Of a stretch of DNA of 64,000 nucleotides, positions 21,063 to 35,040 are shown piece after piece. The position numbers and the translations under genes were made by a program. Position 1 is the first letter of the stretch. Each line of letters opens with the position of its first letter. Origin of the DNA: Rhizopus sp. PT2906. Taxonomy: Eukaryota > Mucoromycota > Mucoromycetes > Mucorales > Rhizopodaceae. The notes under the pieces were generated by a model, which saw nothing but the letters and a program-made list of their open reading frames with translations, searched no databases and had not been told where the DNA came from. The stretch covers positions 100,681-164,680 of the forward strand of contig JAMYHX010000034.1 in the NCBI GenBank assembly GCA_025529335.1, in the 5' to 3' direction.

Positions 21063-23129
21063 TTATTTTATGCATTGTTCTTTCCAAGCTTCTAATTGCT
21101 TGATTTCTGACTCTTCAAATTGCTTCTTCTTTGCAAAACTGATTAGGGTATTGAATGTTTTTTCTTCTATCAAAGGTTTATCGGATATCTCATCTCCAGG
21201 AGCGCGCATGTCTTCTTTCATCAGTCTAAGCGCACGATCCCATCCTACTCTTCCAGGTATACGGCAAAGACATTCGATATAAGAATTATAATTATTTGTA
21301 TTCAGTTCGAATCCTGTACGTTTGAGCCAGTTCCAAATGGAAGGTGCACGGTGCATGTATCCATTATGTCCACAGCTGTCCAACACAATGGATACCGATG
21401 CTTGATCGACTGCCACATTTGGGGGTGCAGAAGACACGAGTTGTTGCCAGATGTCCAACACAGTCCTACCATCGCCAATGCGATTATAGGCGTCCATGAG
21501 TGCATTGTAGATCCCAATATCAGGGTCCAAGTAGAGATCAACCTTGATAAGCTGGTAGACATGCTCTAACACATACTCGTCTCTACTTTGTCCGCATGCA
21601 TGAAGCATTGCTGTGTAGATATGAGTAGATGGTTGGATTTGCAGCGGTCGCATATCATTAAACAATCTCAAAGCTGCTACCAATCTTTGAGACACTCTTT
21701 TTTCGTTTTCCTTGAACGAAGACAAGGAAGAGATTAATATTGAATAAAATGTAGCATCCAGTTGAACAAAGACTTTAGCTTTTTGTTTTGGGTTATCTCT
21801 GCATTTTTTGTGATGCTCTCGTAAGGCGTAATATATCTCCATGGCATCCTCTAATAAGTCATCATTAATGTAAGCAAGTATCAAATGCGTGAATGTAGCA
21901 ATATCCGGTTGTAAATTGTTGTCTCTAAACACTTTATCGTATATCCCTTGAACCTGTGCTGATCTGCCGTGCCGAGCTAGTCCGCCCATAAGTGAGTTAT
22001 ATGCCTTTACATCTAGTTTATCTTCAAACGGCTGAATCAAATCAATTAACCGATCCAGATGGTCCAACGAGGCCGTTTTGGAGGAAGCAGTATTCACAAG
22101 ACTGTTTAATACACGCGGTGTTGGTTTAATATCTGCCCTTTGCATTTCATCCAATAGATCAAGCGCACTTTTCAGATCACCCGTTCGAAAATAATGGTTC
22201 ATCCATGTTCCATAAGTGACAATATCAGGTTCAATCTTTGCCCTTTTCATCTGGGACAATATCATCATTGTCTCTGACGGGCTACCTTGTTTAAGACTGG
22301 CATCTAGTAGAATATTGAACGTTATACGATCTGCTCGACATCGGTTTTGTAAATCATTGTATAATGCGAGCATATCGTCTAGACTGTCTGCCTTATACCG
22401 TAACATGACATTCATTGCTGCTGTATCAAGATTCTCGCTTTCAAAAAGCTGTTGAAACACTTGATCGCCAATGACAGTATGTCTAGATTGCATCGCAGCT
22501 TCTAATACAATAGAAAGAGTATATATATCGGGTCGAATAAGTTGATTCTTGTTGTTTGCCTTGTAAAATTCAAATATCTTATCATGGTGTCTACATTGGA
22601 GCCAAAGTTGAAGCAAGGTGTTATAAGTCACTATATCCGGCTGCAGTTGATTGTTTTCCATTTCCTTTAATAATAGTTCTGCTTGGGTAAAATCATTGTT
22701 TCTCTTGTAACATTTAAGCAAGATATTGTATGAATATACGTTTGGGCTTATTCCCATACTTTTCATGTGATTGAGTAGTTGATGAGCTTTGTCAGGTGAA
22801 TGATGTATTCCATATGCTTGGATCAATGCATTATATTCGAATTGGACAGGAGTGACATTGAAACGTACAGGCATATCTTGAATGATCGTCTTTAAAAAGT
22901 CGAGATCTTGTTTTGATTTGCCATTGCGCGCTAATAATACAAGTTTACGTAGTAAATGGTGATCAACATTGGCATCAAGAGATTCATAAGCAGATCTCGC
23001 TTGCTTGAGGTTTCCTTTAGACACAGCTCGACGTAAACTGGCAACACTATGACTACTGTAGTTACGTAACTGCAGTGCCGAGAAATGTTGAAAAAACTGA
23101 TGGATTACTACAGGACATTTTGTTGCCAT
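21063..23129 (-). CDS. mitochondrial pentatricopeptide repeat (PPR) protein
   Basis: A single-exon 688-aa protein. The N-terminus (MATKCPVVIHQFFQHFSALQ) is basic and hydroxylated with few acids, consistent with a mitochondrial presequence. About 12-14 PPR motifs follow, for example ISPNVYSYNILLKCYKRNND, QPDIVTYNTLLQLWLQC, EPDIVTYGTWMNHYFRTGD and QPDIATFTHLILAYINDD. PPR proteins bind organellar RNA sequence-specifically and act in transcript maturation, stability or translation. The specific target cannot be read from the sequence. It lies only 70 bp downstream of the VPS13 stop codon on the same strand, and its 3' end abuts the transposon remnant. Confidence 0.92.
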   Translation of the reverse strand: MATKCPVVIHQFFQHFSALQLRNYSSHSVASLRRAVSKGNLKQARSAYESLDANVDHHLLRKLVLLARNGKSKQDLDFLKTIIQDMPVRFNVTPVQFEYNALIQAYGIHHSPDKAHQLLNHMKSMGISPNVYSYNILLKCYKRNNDFTQAELLLKEMENNQLQPDIVTYNTLLQLWLQCRHHDKIFEFYKANNKNQLIRPDIYTLSIVLEAAMQSRHTVIGDQVFQQLFESENLDTAAMNVMLRYKADSLDDMLALYNDLQNRCRADRITFNILLDASLKQGSPSETMMILSQMKRAKIEPDIVTYGTWMNHYFRTGDLKSALDLLDEMQRADIKPTPRVLNSLVNTASSKTASLDHLDRLIDLIQPFEDKLDVKAYNSLMGGLARHGRSAQVQGIYDKVFRDNNLQPDIATFTHLILAYINDDLLEDAMEIYYALREHHKKCRDNPKQKAKVFVQLDATFYSILISSLSSFKENEKRVSQRLVAALRLFNDMRPLQIQPSTHIYTAMLHACGQSRDEYVLEHVYQLIKVDLYLDPDIGIYNALMDAYNRIGDGRTVLDIWQQLVSSAPPNVAVDQASVSIVLDSCGHNGYMHRAPSIWNWLKRTGFELNTNNYNSYIECLCRIPGRVGWDRALRLMKEDMRAPGDEISDKPLIEEKTFNTLISFAKKKQFEESEIKQLEAWKEQCIK

Positions 23130-23198
23130 TTATTTCAAAGAAAAAGAAAAGGGTTTGTTTATTACTACTACAATTTTCAAATTCACGTCTCGTTCTCT

Positions 23199-26100
23199 CT
23201 ATTCAGCAGAGCGTCGTGTCAAATTATATTTGTGCACAGCGCCTTCGATCTTTTTAAAGAAATCTTCACGACTGTGTTTATCTGAGATGATCAAGAAACG
23301 TTCAGGGCTTTGGTCACGAAGGTAGATGATGATACCCGTAGGCTCACGTTTGAACGTTTGAATATCAGAGAACGGTTCTTGCCATTCGACTGCTAGTCTT
23401 CTTGTTCGAATGAGCATGACACGATTATTTGTCAACATGGCTACTCGCTCATCGTTTTGTACATGACAATGAGCCAAGTAAGTATCCTGCATATATTTGC
23501 CTCCATCAACATCCTTGAGCCAATGCTGACCAATGGATTCACGTAATGAATAAGGTTTAAGGATACCATCAGGTCCAATATAACGAGGATATCGTGCGCG
23601 TTCGATCATGTTTGTATCATTAGGGGTTGCTGTATTTCGTATTCCTTCTGATATGTTGCTTGTAAAATCAAAAACGCCAACAGCTGGTTTTGTCACTGCA
23701 CCAACTAGACCCTTTCCGAAGCCCTTGATGAAACCTCCGACACCTTCCTTTGACGCACCTTCAACAGGTCGTGTCTGAACAAAAGAATATATAGTTAGTT
23801 GCTCATTCTTTAAATATTATGCTTATATTTACCACAAGACCAGAAAATCCACTGGCAATACTGCTGGCAAAGGACGTGGCTCCTTGCGTAACACCCACCA
23901 AAGCGTGTTTAGGTCGATTTCGAGACATGTTCATCCTTCGACGGTCCTGATACTCTCTATCCATCGTAGCGGCGCTTAGACCCTTACCAATACTGCCAGT
24001 AAACTTTGTGAAGCTGTCAGAGACACCAAAGACACTTTTTCGAATAAATCCACTGAACCCCTTGGCAATTCCATAACCTAAATCCTGAGGTCTATCACTC
24101 ATTATCAGGCCTTGCCAAGGCTCATAGAATAATTCAGCTACGCCTGAGCTTACAGTATTGAAGAGGCCCACTGGATTGCCCAAGAAGTCAGCAGAACCCA
24201 AGATACGATGGAACTGGTAAATGAATTGATCGCTATAGTGTATAAAAATCTTGTTGGCTAAATCGGCTGGACTAGCCATCATATTTTCGATGGCCAAAGC
24301 ATTGAACCTTAGAGGCGCACTGTTGATGTTTCCGATAGTCATTGTTAATGCGTTCACGAGATAGGCAATAGCAGCATGGGATTGCGGGAGATTTGTATCG
24401 TCTTGATAGACTCGTAAAAATGAAAGATTGAACCGAATAGGCTGAATACTGAATACTTCAAAATAGATCTGTGCTGTATCATTACCCGGTCTAACATCCG
24501 GAATATCCGCAGAATAATTCCAGGTATCAACATCATCATTGTCTCTGGGCTCTTCGTTAGTCGGATGACTGACATTAGCGAAGCCTAACATGGCATAAAC
24601 AAATGTTTCGTCTAATTCCACACTCATTTCTTGTAGAAGTATAGAAAAGTACTTAAAGTACATAACACCATGTGAGCTGTCTTTGACTCTGTCTAGGGCC
24701 AGCTGAACAGTTGGAAGTATCTTGTTATTGCTCTTGGTTCGGTCTCCACTGTTTGTCGAGTTGGTGGGGTAGAGCAGTATGGGAAAGACGGAGCCATACA
24801 TTTGATTGTCTATTTGAACCCAATCAATGTTCCAACGAAGCGAATGATACAGGGTGGAATCAGAGAGTTTCAAGTCAATGCCTCTAAAGGTAATATAGGC
24901 AAGCTCCTGTAATTGTCTATCAATCAAGGATATGCCAACTTCCCTAAGTTGAAGCTGGAACACTGCATTCACTTTCATATCAACATCCACGACTTCAAAT
25001 CCTTCACGAGCAGCACTATCTACCGAAGACATGGATGATGAGCGTGATAAGGAGCCTGACACTGGCTTAAATTGGCTTTCACTCTGTCTATAAGGTGTCA
25101 ACTCTACAACCCGACGGCCACCTTGAATCTTGATATCTATAGAGGTGATAGATGGATTGCCGCTACGTGTTGCATGACGGAATGGTGGCAATGTGCCAAT
25201 CTCTTGTGGATTAATGCTTCTTTCGCGACCATTGATTGAGAGAATCATCTTTTTGTCTTTATAAGCAGGCAGATCCCATGAATAAGGAACTACTTGCTTA
25301 GCAGGTAATCTGTATCGTTTGATTCTAAGGTTACGTACTGGGGTAGAGTCGTCTCTTAAAAGGACAGGATCTTCTTGATAAAATATCATGTCTTCATCTG
25401 TCTTGTTGACAAGCAAATAAGGCCAGTTTTCCTCTTTAGTTAAAACAATAAAGATGGTTGCATCTTGAAGCAATACTGATACCCTGATGAGCACATCTGG
25501 CTCACCGTAATCGTTTGAGAGTCGTACGTGAACATCGCCAATGTCTTGGATATTAAAAGGTGCTGACCATGCATTGCTGAATCCTTCCAACTTTATGCTT
25601 AACTGCTTTTCATTCTGGACACGAATGTTATACAATGGTATCCGTTGCCTGGCTTCCAATGTATATTCATCCTTAGTTTCAGGTACACGGTATCGAATGT
25701 TTTGATTCATTTGGTTACTCAACACAAAGCGTGGAGTTATCGTAATCGTCTTTGTCAGCTTAAATCTTCCTTGTCCTTCCTGCACATGAATACCAACGTG
25801 AATCTCCTCGGAACGATTTGTATTTGGAAGCACAACATCATACACGCTTCCAACCGCTTCAAAACTTAGTGGCTGACTCCAATCTGATTTATCCACTTTG
25901 ATCAGCGCTCTGTTACGGTTGTCCATATTGGGATATGAAAACATAAAAGGTTCTGGTTTAGGACCCGGTTTGCATGTCACAACATTATCACTGTTGGACA
26001 TAAATGCATCAGACCAAGTATGCTTCTCCTTGAAGCTAATAGGCAACCAAGTCTTGTTCATGATGATGTAAGGACTAAATATGCTATACCTTTTAGCGCC

Positions 26101-29100
26101 TCCCGATCCTGGTATATCCATGGTATTGATACGGATATGCAGCTTGTTGCTCTTGTCATTCTTGTGAACGAGTTCAATGGAACGGTCCACATCAAGGTCA
26201 TCTGTTCTCTTTGTGCTGATAATAGCATAATCACTTTTATGATAATCGGTATCTGGCATTTCAATACTCAAGAGCACAAGATGACCATTTTCTATGACGT
26301 GAATAGGCATCACACCGCCCTTACGCAGAAAAGAGCTAAAGTCTTGACCAGACGTCTTGTCAATAATACGGAAATTGAAGTCGTATGGCAACAGATTTTC
26401 GATTTCAATAGGAGCGCTCAGCCTGATGGCCATGGCAGGGTATTGACCATACAAAATGTTCTTTTTATCCAAACGAGCATCCACATGAAAGATAAATGGT
26501 GGCATTTCCCTATTTCCTGAAAGACAAGAAAGTGCGTTTGGAGGCTTGATAGGTGTAGCAAAGTCTCTCCAGTGGAAGGCGCGTTGGGCCCAGTGGTAAC
26601 CAAAGCCTTCGTCGGGTCTAATACAGAACCTGTGAGAGTAAGCTTGCTCAATTGGGATAGCATAGTCTTCACCAGGAGAAATTTTGACAATGTCTGAACT
26701 TGTCTTTCCGTCAGGATTGATACTGACGAGATCAACTGGAAGTAGGGTTCGATTTTCAACTACAAATGAAGATCTAATGGTCACAACCTTGATGTTATTA
26801 GCAAGTTTAACATCAAAAACAATATGATGCTGAACATTATCAAGTCTTGGCTCGAGGGCATGCATATGTTCTCCCTCTGTATCGAGTTGGATATCACGAA
26901 GGCTCCTCCATTGAGCTCCATCAATTTGCACGTTCAAGTTATTACTTGTAACATCAGTTGTCTATTTAAATGTTCTAAGTATAAATAAAAATAATTCGGT
27001 TATTGTGTTCTCGCTTACCTCACGACGCTTTCTCCAGTCCTCAAACCACCATGGTATGCTTTCACCGTCTTTCAGTTCTTTAAGGGTAGGACCTTCGTTT
27101 GAATTTGTAGAATTCCAGATAGTGATATCATAGCCAGTTCTGTTACGTATCTCGTAGGGTGCAACAGTGCCTCTTTCGCCGCTATAGACAGTATCTCTCT
27201 GCTTATCCAACATCTGGACAGTAGATACTGCACTTTCTAAGAAGGTGTGGGTGATATTAAGATTAAGGGTATTGTTGGATATGATCTTCACATGAGTAAC
27301 ATCATTTCCGACCGTTGGGTTTCGAGACAGCTCCAACTTAAAGTTCCATGGTTCAACTAATGGCTCCCAGTGGGAGTTTTTGATGTTAAAATAGTTGATA
27401 TGTGCATAGAGTTGAACAGAAGCAGCAAGCTGAGCCGAAAAACAAGTTAATGACAACCCATTGGAGACGTTTATTTGTCAACACATTACCTCTTTTGACC
27501 AGTTGGACACTTCTAGATTGAAAGGCTTCAAGGACATAATAACCATAGGCGTCTCGTGTAATTCTTCAATTAAGATGACTTGAGCACCTTGGAAAGAGAT
27601 ACGAAGCTATATACACACATGTTCTATGAGCGTTGCATCACACACACCATTTATATAACTACTTACAGATTCTTGGGCAAGAGCAATTGCATTGATACTA
27701 TCCGTGTCCTTTTGTGAGTTTACAAGCGATGGTGACAGCAGGCCTTGTGCATATTCCGTTTTTGTCATTTGCTTATCACCTCCCATGCTGGCGGTGTAAA
27801 GATCAAAGGCATTATTGACGACATCAGTAATTAGCATGACATCGCAATAAGAAACTCGCATAATCAAAGGATCAATGTTCATGACAATATCTGTCAGTAG
27901 ACCCCCCTTTTCGTTTCTTGGGTTGCTGTTCATTGACAAGTTCACATCAAACGGCTGAATAAATCTGAGGGTAGACTTTTGACGCATGTCCATCCTACAG
28001 AGGAACATACCCATTTGCTTTACAACCAGAGCCGTCTTTGCTTGCTGAGTGACCATCAGTTCTTCAGTTGATAGAACGATTGCCTCTGAATCCAGTTTCT
28101 CGGGATTAGCAAGCAAAATGAACTCAGCATTCAAGACTTTTACAATATAAGATAGGTCGATGTTGGATGATTGTATGTCGTCTTCTGGTCGTCCCCTTTC
28201 AGTCCGTGACTTATTTTTATCATTGAAAGGCAGCATGAAAAAGTTCAATAACGAAAAGACGTGATCAAGCGATAAAATAACCTTGGAATCTCTGATAGTC
28301 ATCATCATGATTCCTGTGCGAGAAGGAGTGGGTGGCTTTAGATCCAACTGTAATTCAAATTGATTGCCATTTTCAATAACTGAGACAATGTTTTTATATT
28401 CGCTTTTGATGCCAGGCCTTGTATCGTCTACAGTAAGCGAGGGTACAACGACGAGGATATCCATGCTACTGTCACTATCCATATGCAAATCCACTTTACT
28501 GTTGTGTAGAGCAAAACAAGCTAAGCTGTTGGGTGATTGTATATCAGCACCTTCGCCCATATAGACTTCCAATTTAATCATGTTTGCCTGAATTGCCATT
28601 GTGATTTTAGGAGAAGCATAGCTACCGCTGCTTTCGCTGACAGCCTCAGCATATCTCTGACTAAGATTTCCTGACATGGCTGTATTAGCTAAACTGCTTG
28701 TTGAGTGTTTGTTGCTTCCTTCTGAGGATGAAAAGATACGTGAAAGCATGTTTATCGCTTCCATAAGGAAGATGTACTGTCGCTCAGTTACTTTCATAGA
28801 AATATCGCTAATACTGCCTTGAATGTCTACACTTGAACTGTCAAGTTGTTCTTGTTGTGAGACTTGTATGACAAAATTAACATCAATATCATCTACAATG
28901 GGTAACGTTTGCAGTTGCATTTGATTGTTAGAGCGTTTGAAATAGAATTTGGATGTAAGGCTGATTGCTCTGATACCCGCTTTTATAGAGTTGATGGAGC
29001 GGTCATTCTCATTGACAAACGTGTTGGAGGCCCAAATTTCACCTAAATGAGCAACGACGAGATCTGATGAGCCCTGGTGGAACTCGGGAAACAGAACGAC

Positions 29101-32100
29101 GGGCGTCTTTATCACGACGTCAAAGTGGGTTTTTGTAGCTGCCTCACTAAGCTGCTGTGCTGATTCCAAGGCAGCTTGACGAGCTATATCATAGGTTGAT
29201 TTCATTTCGGCAAACTTGCTCAAGAACTGCATCAATTGATAAACAGGTGCTTCTAAAAAGTTGAATTGTGCAGAACCCATTCGAAGATACACTGCATGAT
29301 CATAACCGGGATAGTCCTTTCTGCCATCATTAATAAAGGATGTGTACTTTAAGTCAATCAGCTCTTCGCCTTGAATAGTCAACAACTGGTTTGCCATATT
29401 TCTTGATCCAAGCGGCTTTGCAGGACTCACATCATCCGTTAAAGTGAAATTGGCAAACTTGGCAGCAACATTAACTTGGCCATCCGAAATGATGGTTGTG
29501 AGATCACCCAAAGACAATTCTCCAGTAGCAAGACGTTGACCATCGTTGTTTAACACAAAGTTGACACTGTCAAGAAGTAGTCTGACATACACATTATTAT
29601 TGTCCTTATTTGACTGGTTTAGGCTTGGTATCTCTGGATAGGGTGTAGATGACGTGCGTCTTATGCTGGGTGATTTGGTGGCCTGCTGATTACTATTCTT
29701 CATGTCTTCATTATCCACAAAAGTATGCATGATGAAGTTATGAAGTGTAAGCACAGAACTACGTGTTACAATAAAGTTGAGTGTAGATAGAGTAGCGTGG
29801 ATCGTTTGGTCAATTCCTTTATGCTTTGTCAAGTACTCAGGACTCTGCTTACTGCACTGTACGTATTCAATATTCACGAGCTCCTTTAGTTCTGATTCAC
29901 CAGAAAGGCCTGACTGAAGAATACTTTGATCGGAGGTGACAAGGTATTTGAATTCATTTCCATGCTTCATCTTATCAGTAACGTCCAACGACTTGAGCGA
30001 AACATGAACAGACATGTCCATAGGTCGCATGTTATAATTTAATTTTAAGCTTTTCAAATCCACTTCACATAGCAGAGTTTCTTGCGTCTTTTCAGCCTTT
30101 TGAGTTTCAAGTATATTTGCAAGCACCTGGTCCACCTTAAAGTCTAACTCAAACAATCGTTCTTCGATATTAATCGCGTCTTGCTTTGGCTTTACACTGT
30201 AAGTAGATGTTGCATTTGTAGTTTGGGTATCCACCGTATCCGATACAGAGTCTGTATAGATATCACTCGACTCGCTATCACTTTCAAGCAACATATCATC
30301 ATTTATGTTACTCCATAAAGGAATGTTCATCAATCTAAACAAGTGCTGATCTACTTGATTATTCATTGATGTCTCGTCAATAGGGCTGTTTGCTCTATCT
30401 CCTAGTATGCCAGATGCCTCAATAAGCTGAGGTAACTGCATAAGAGCCTTGTATTTTGTATCAGAAAAGTTGACTTTGAGCAAAGGCAAATGCCCAGATA
30501 CTTTGAATCGAGGCATATCAACAGATTTACGAATGATACAGAGCTCGAGCAAGAACATCATGTCAATATGATCGATCAGATGAAGGTAGCTCAATTCTGG
30601 ACGAGGATTACGTATTTGCACAAGACAGGTATCAAGCGAATCACCAACGAGAACTTTTGTCTCTGTTAATTGAATCGTGAATCGATCGTACATCAGACTA
30701 CGGAACTGAAGGTTGTCTTCAGCTGACATCTCGGCTCCCGATTTTGATTTCATTTGAGTGCGCATTTCGGGTGAAGACAAGTTGCTTTCAACATTAATAT
30801 GACCCGCGTCAATGACGATAGCACGACATGAGGTTGATGTGCAGCTATATATCAAATTGTATGTCAGTGCGCTGTTACACTTTTCAAATAGATAATACGT
30901 ACTTTTCTGGAATAATAATAACTGGGGCATCCATATCAACCTTTAGATCAAACGTAGTATGTTGTTCTAATGCATACTCCAAACTAGCTTTTGTCTGTTT
31001 CTTGATGCCCTCAAATGTATCACCTGCTACTTCGATCAAGGCATTAATACTGTCTGCACTAGTCTCTGGTGGCGTAAAGAATACAATCAACTCGCGAATT
31101 ATTTCAGGATTATAAATAATGTCAATATTGCGCATATAAAGCGCCGCTGCATTATCTGCTCGGTTGTCCAAAGGCTTATATTCAAAGGTCGCTGTGAAAA
31201 AGGGATCTTTGATGACGCCGGTTATATTCTTTAGCTGATTATCTAAAGTAACTGATTTCCTATGGCTAGTGTCCTTATCTTTGGCCCCCATTAGCTTATA
31301 ATAAGGTGATTCTGGCCGCTGCTTGTCATACAGATTCATATCGCCCAAGGCAGCTGTCGCAGTAAATGATTCGACATATTTGGTAAATCCTAATACAAAA
31401 TTATCAAATACAAGTGAGAGTAAATCAATTGGCTGTTCATGTGGATTTTTGCGAACATTAAATGAGCCTTGGTTGAGCACAACGTTTAGTGAAAGCAACA
31501 TTGCCTATCATTTCGTTTAGCCAGTGATTATCATTCTTAAAGAACAACTTACGTCCTTTGGTAAGTCTACTGAAGCTGCAATCGCTGCTTTATCCGCATC
31601 ATAATCAATAACGTCATAAAACTCTTGCTTTTGCTCTTCTGTTATGACCAAATCGTCATCAGCTTCTCCCTGTATTATAATGCATATTAGCTCCCTCTTA
31701 TCCTGAGCTTATTTTATGCACAACTTACACTAGACTGTCCTTTTCCAGTAGTACCACTACTTCCATACCACCAACTACTAATACTCCAGCTTTGATTCGC
31801 CTTTCTTTCCGCTTCTTCTTCTTTACGTTTCTTTTCAATAGCAGCTATCATACAATAAAATTCTTAGAACCCTATCCTTGTTTCGTCTCGTCTTCTCTTA
31901 CCAAGTCGCGCTTTTTCTCTTCTAAGCTTAGGTTTCGCTAAGCTTCTGTAAAACCGAAGATCTTCAAAGCTCAGTTCACGTTCAAGATTCTCTAATTGTT
32001 TCAACTCATCAGGTGTGGCTCTGTCAAGTTTATGATTCACATAGCAATTGATATACGCTATACGGTCATCGCGTCTTTTTTTAAGCCGTTTCCAAGTCCA

Positions 32101-33436
32101 CCGTTCGTTTCTTTCGCGTATCTCTGAAAGAACAGCGTTGCCTGCAAATCTGAAATATTCTAATGGGTGCGTCTTGGGTGTCATATCAGAAGGTGGATGA
32201 AGATCCTTGTACTGTTCTCGTAAATTGATCAGTACACTAGCCACAACCCAAATAATAAATAGGTTACCTTTTGCTTTTTTAGGTAAGAATGAAACAAATC
32301 GATCATGAGAATGGTGTCACGATACTGTTCGTTATCAACCGTAAAGGATAGTTCATCGAAAAGTAAAGATGCTTCAAGCTTGGGAACACCGTTGCCAAAC
32401 TGCTTGTTGAACTTGACTCTTCCTGTTCCTGAAACGGGCTTGAGCACGTATTGGTGTTCTTTTGGTACATTTTCCTTTGTTGCAATCTATCAAAAAGATA
32501 AATCAGCATTTCAAAAAAAAAAATGGATACTTACGAGTGCCTTAAAGGATTCATGCTCAGTATCATCTGCTATAGAGTCAATATTTGTATCCCAATAGAT
32601 AGAGAGCGATTCTAGTGTTGCAAGCTATGCATGACCATATCAGATGCTGCATTAATGTAAGCATATCAATTACCTTGAATATCGTATTCACAGCTTCGCC
32701 CATCGTATTAGGTGTCCAGTTCTCATCGGTAGTAATAGCCGACAGTTCATTCAGCGTGATTCCGGCTGCGAATCGATGCTGGGTTGACACATTGTCTTCA
32801 TAACGAATATGGATATTCTTGATAGAAAACTGAAGATTGTTTAAAATTCTGGTAATAAGTTGGTTTGCAAACGTATCATTCTTGGCATTCTCAATAGCAT
32901 TGTCCTCAATATGCTGCATCATGAGTTCTGCATTTTCCAGTTTTCTCATTTTTGCTTCATGTTCTCTTTCCGCAAGTTCTTCTGTCGTCATCTATATAAA
33001 AGCAATTAGCTTCCTTACGTATGTTGTTTGTAAACTCTCATTACACTTGACTCATTTCGTGGTACTGCCAAGACATACACGTCCTTGATGTCAATAAGCA
33101 CTGGTTTTCCTCTTAGATTGTTCCAAGGAATTGTTAACGTGAGTTCACCAAGGTAACCTTTGTCGTAAAAGTGAATAAACTGCTACACACTATGGCTAAT
33201 GTCTACCTTCTAAAACGTCGATTGGCAAATTCAATTTGTCTAGTGCTTCACGTCTGAGCTTGAGATCGCGTAGTTTAACCTCTCCTATAAGGATCGTTCA
33301 GACAACAGATCTCTGTTATAAACGCTTCTCCTATTATACCTGACCATATACCAATCTTTAATTGGTTATAGTTTAGGTTAGAAACATAAGCGCCCAATAC
33401 TCTATTCAAGAGTGTTGAGACGACGGATTCGAGCAT
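23199..33436 (-). CDS. VPS13: VPS13 bridge-like lipid transfer protein
   Basis: A giant multi-exon gene, about 3,100 aa after removing roughly a dozen short introns. It starts at 33436 ([20 protein letters not shown]) and continues [20 protein letters not shown] and [19 protein letters not shown], the hallmark chorein N-terminus. [15 protein letters not shown] follows. The middle holds the extended repeating-beta-groove region. The VAB/SHR-BD domain begins near 26937 ([20 protein letters not shown]). The C-terminal part contains the ATG2-C-like segment ([21 protein letters not shown]) and the [20 protein letters not shown] amphipathic region, ending with a PH-like domain that stops at 23199. 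VPS13 channels phospholipids between membranes at organelle contact sites. All main domains are present, so the gene looks intact. Confidence 0.96.
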
Positions 33437-35040
33437 ATTTTATAAGAAAAAGAAAAAGCCAGAAATTCTATAGTTTTATGCGAAAGTAATTTATGACATA
33501 ATGCAAGTTATTTTTTAGGTCAATCTACCCTTGGACTTTAACAAAAGAAGCAAGTAGTACAGAATGAAAAAAAAAGAGAATCCCTTTGGATTTCATCTTG
33601 AGTTGCATACTTTTTTATGAGTGTTTCAGGTTGCTATGGTTACCTAAAAGGAAAGGCTTTAGTTCTTCCCTGATGGGCTTTAATTTCCCATTATGGACCC
33701 TACCAACCACTGTGTGTCTTAGTATTACAATGATTAAAAATGGAAATCAGTAGAAAATAAAATTGAAACTCAGTACCAGTAACGCACCACGCGTCCAAGA
33801 GGGCCCATTGTTACCCTGCTAACGCAACGACGACATCGAACACCCATTGCTTTGTACTACAGCTTTCATTTACAATACATGCATAGATCACTCGCCCTTA
33901 ATTGGTAAGAAAAAGATGAAATGAGGAAACTGTAGATGAAACAAATGTGGATTAATCTCTTTTATTAAAGTTGCATAATCTCAGTAACATACTCTTGCAG
34001 CATTCACAGTACTTGCCCTCTCTCCCTATTTTTTATGTACCAAAGCTTTAGCTTGGTTCAGATAATCTGAAAAGAGTTTGACATTATTGGCGTGATGGAG
34101 TTGGATACATTCCATCTTTCCCGTTCTGCCAATTTATAGTCTGACTGCCATCTAACGACAATAGCTGTATACGATTGGCACTTCTATGATCTTGCACAGG
34201 TAATACTTTTTCTGTAGGCGTCTACCCAGGTTTAAAGTTGTTTGAAGCAGCTCCAGTTGTAATAAAAATGCAATAAATGATGACAACAAACATACCAAAA
34301 CCAATCAACACACAGGCTCAAATGTAAGATATGCAATTTTAAGGAGATTACATTCTAGATGCGACCATTAGTGCATATGTAAATAAGGTTGATAAGCAGT
34401 AAACATGCCTGCATAAAGTTACATATCATGTGACTATAGTGCACTTTCTTTTGAGTTAATAAAAAAATCTAATCAATAAACAAGGACTCCTTTCCTCGTG
34501 TGTGTGTAAAAATGAACCTTAATATTTTATATCTGGGAGTGATACGTATTTTATTCACCGTAGTAATCTCTTTGCCTTCTTTTACAAGCACTATCACTGA
34601 GTCTACTTGAAATCAAGCTTCATTCATGGTTACTTCATCTGTACTCTCATAAAAAGCACGAATTGACAGTGTCGGGAGGGGGAGATTTAAGGAGCACGAA
34701 ACCATGGTCAGTTACACCCCCGGACAGTGTTCCGAAAATAGAAGGTGTTCGTCATTTTGCATTCAACAGACATGTTCCTTAATGCCCCCCTCTCTCTCTT
34801 CACATCTTCCTTACTATTCCTTAACACCCCCTTCATTTAATATAACTCTAGTAATTATACTACATTATTGAGCGAAAAGGACCGAAGATAGAATTATCAA
34901 AGAAGGAAATCAGACTTTCCATTTTCATATACAATTATTACATATACAGATATTACATAAACATACAGAAACTAAGGAGGTGTGCATAAAGTGAGCATAT
35001 GGGCTTGATGTATATTTCCATGGAGCTGATGATGAAGTAT
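33437..35040. other. 1.6 kb intergenic stretch upstream of VPS13
   Basis: No gene seen on either strand. It contains the VPS13 promoter at its left and the 3' flank of the coiled-coil protein gene at its right. Between 34666 and 34730 is an imperfect inverted repeat. Several C-rich stretches (CCCCCTCTCTC at about 34785, ACACCCCC at about 34714 and 34825) are present. Confidence 0.5.
34666..34730. repeat. imperfect inverted repeat, possible tiny MITE or regulatory hairpin
   Basis: The left arm ACAGTGTCGGGAGGGGG (34666-34682) and the reverse complement of the right arm (34714-34730) match at 12 of 17 positions, with a 31-nt spacer. No TA duplication was established. Confidence 0.3.
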
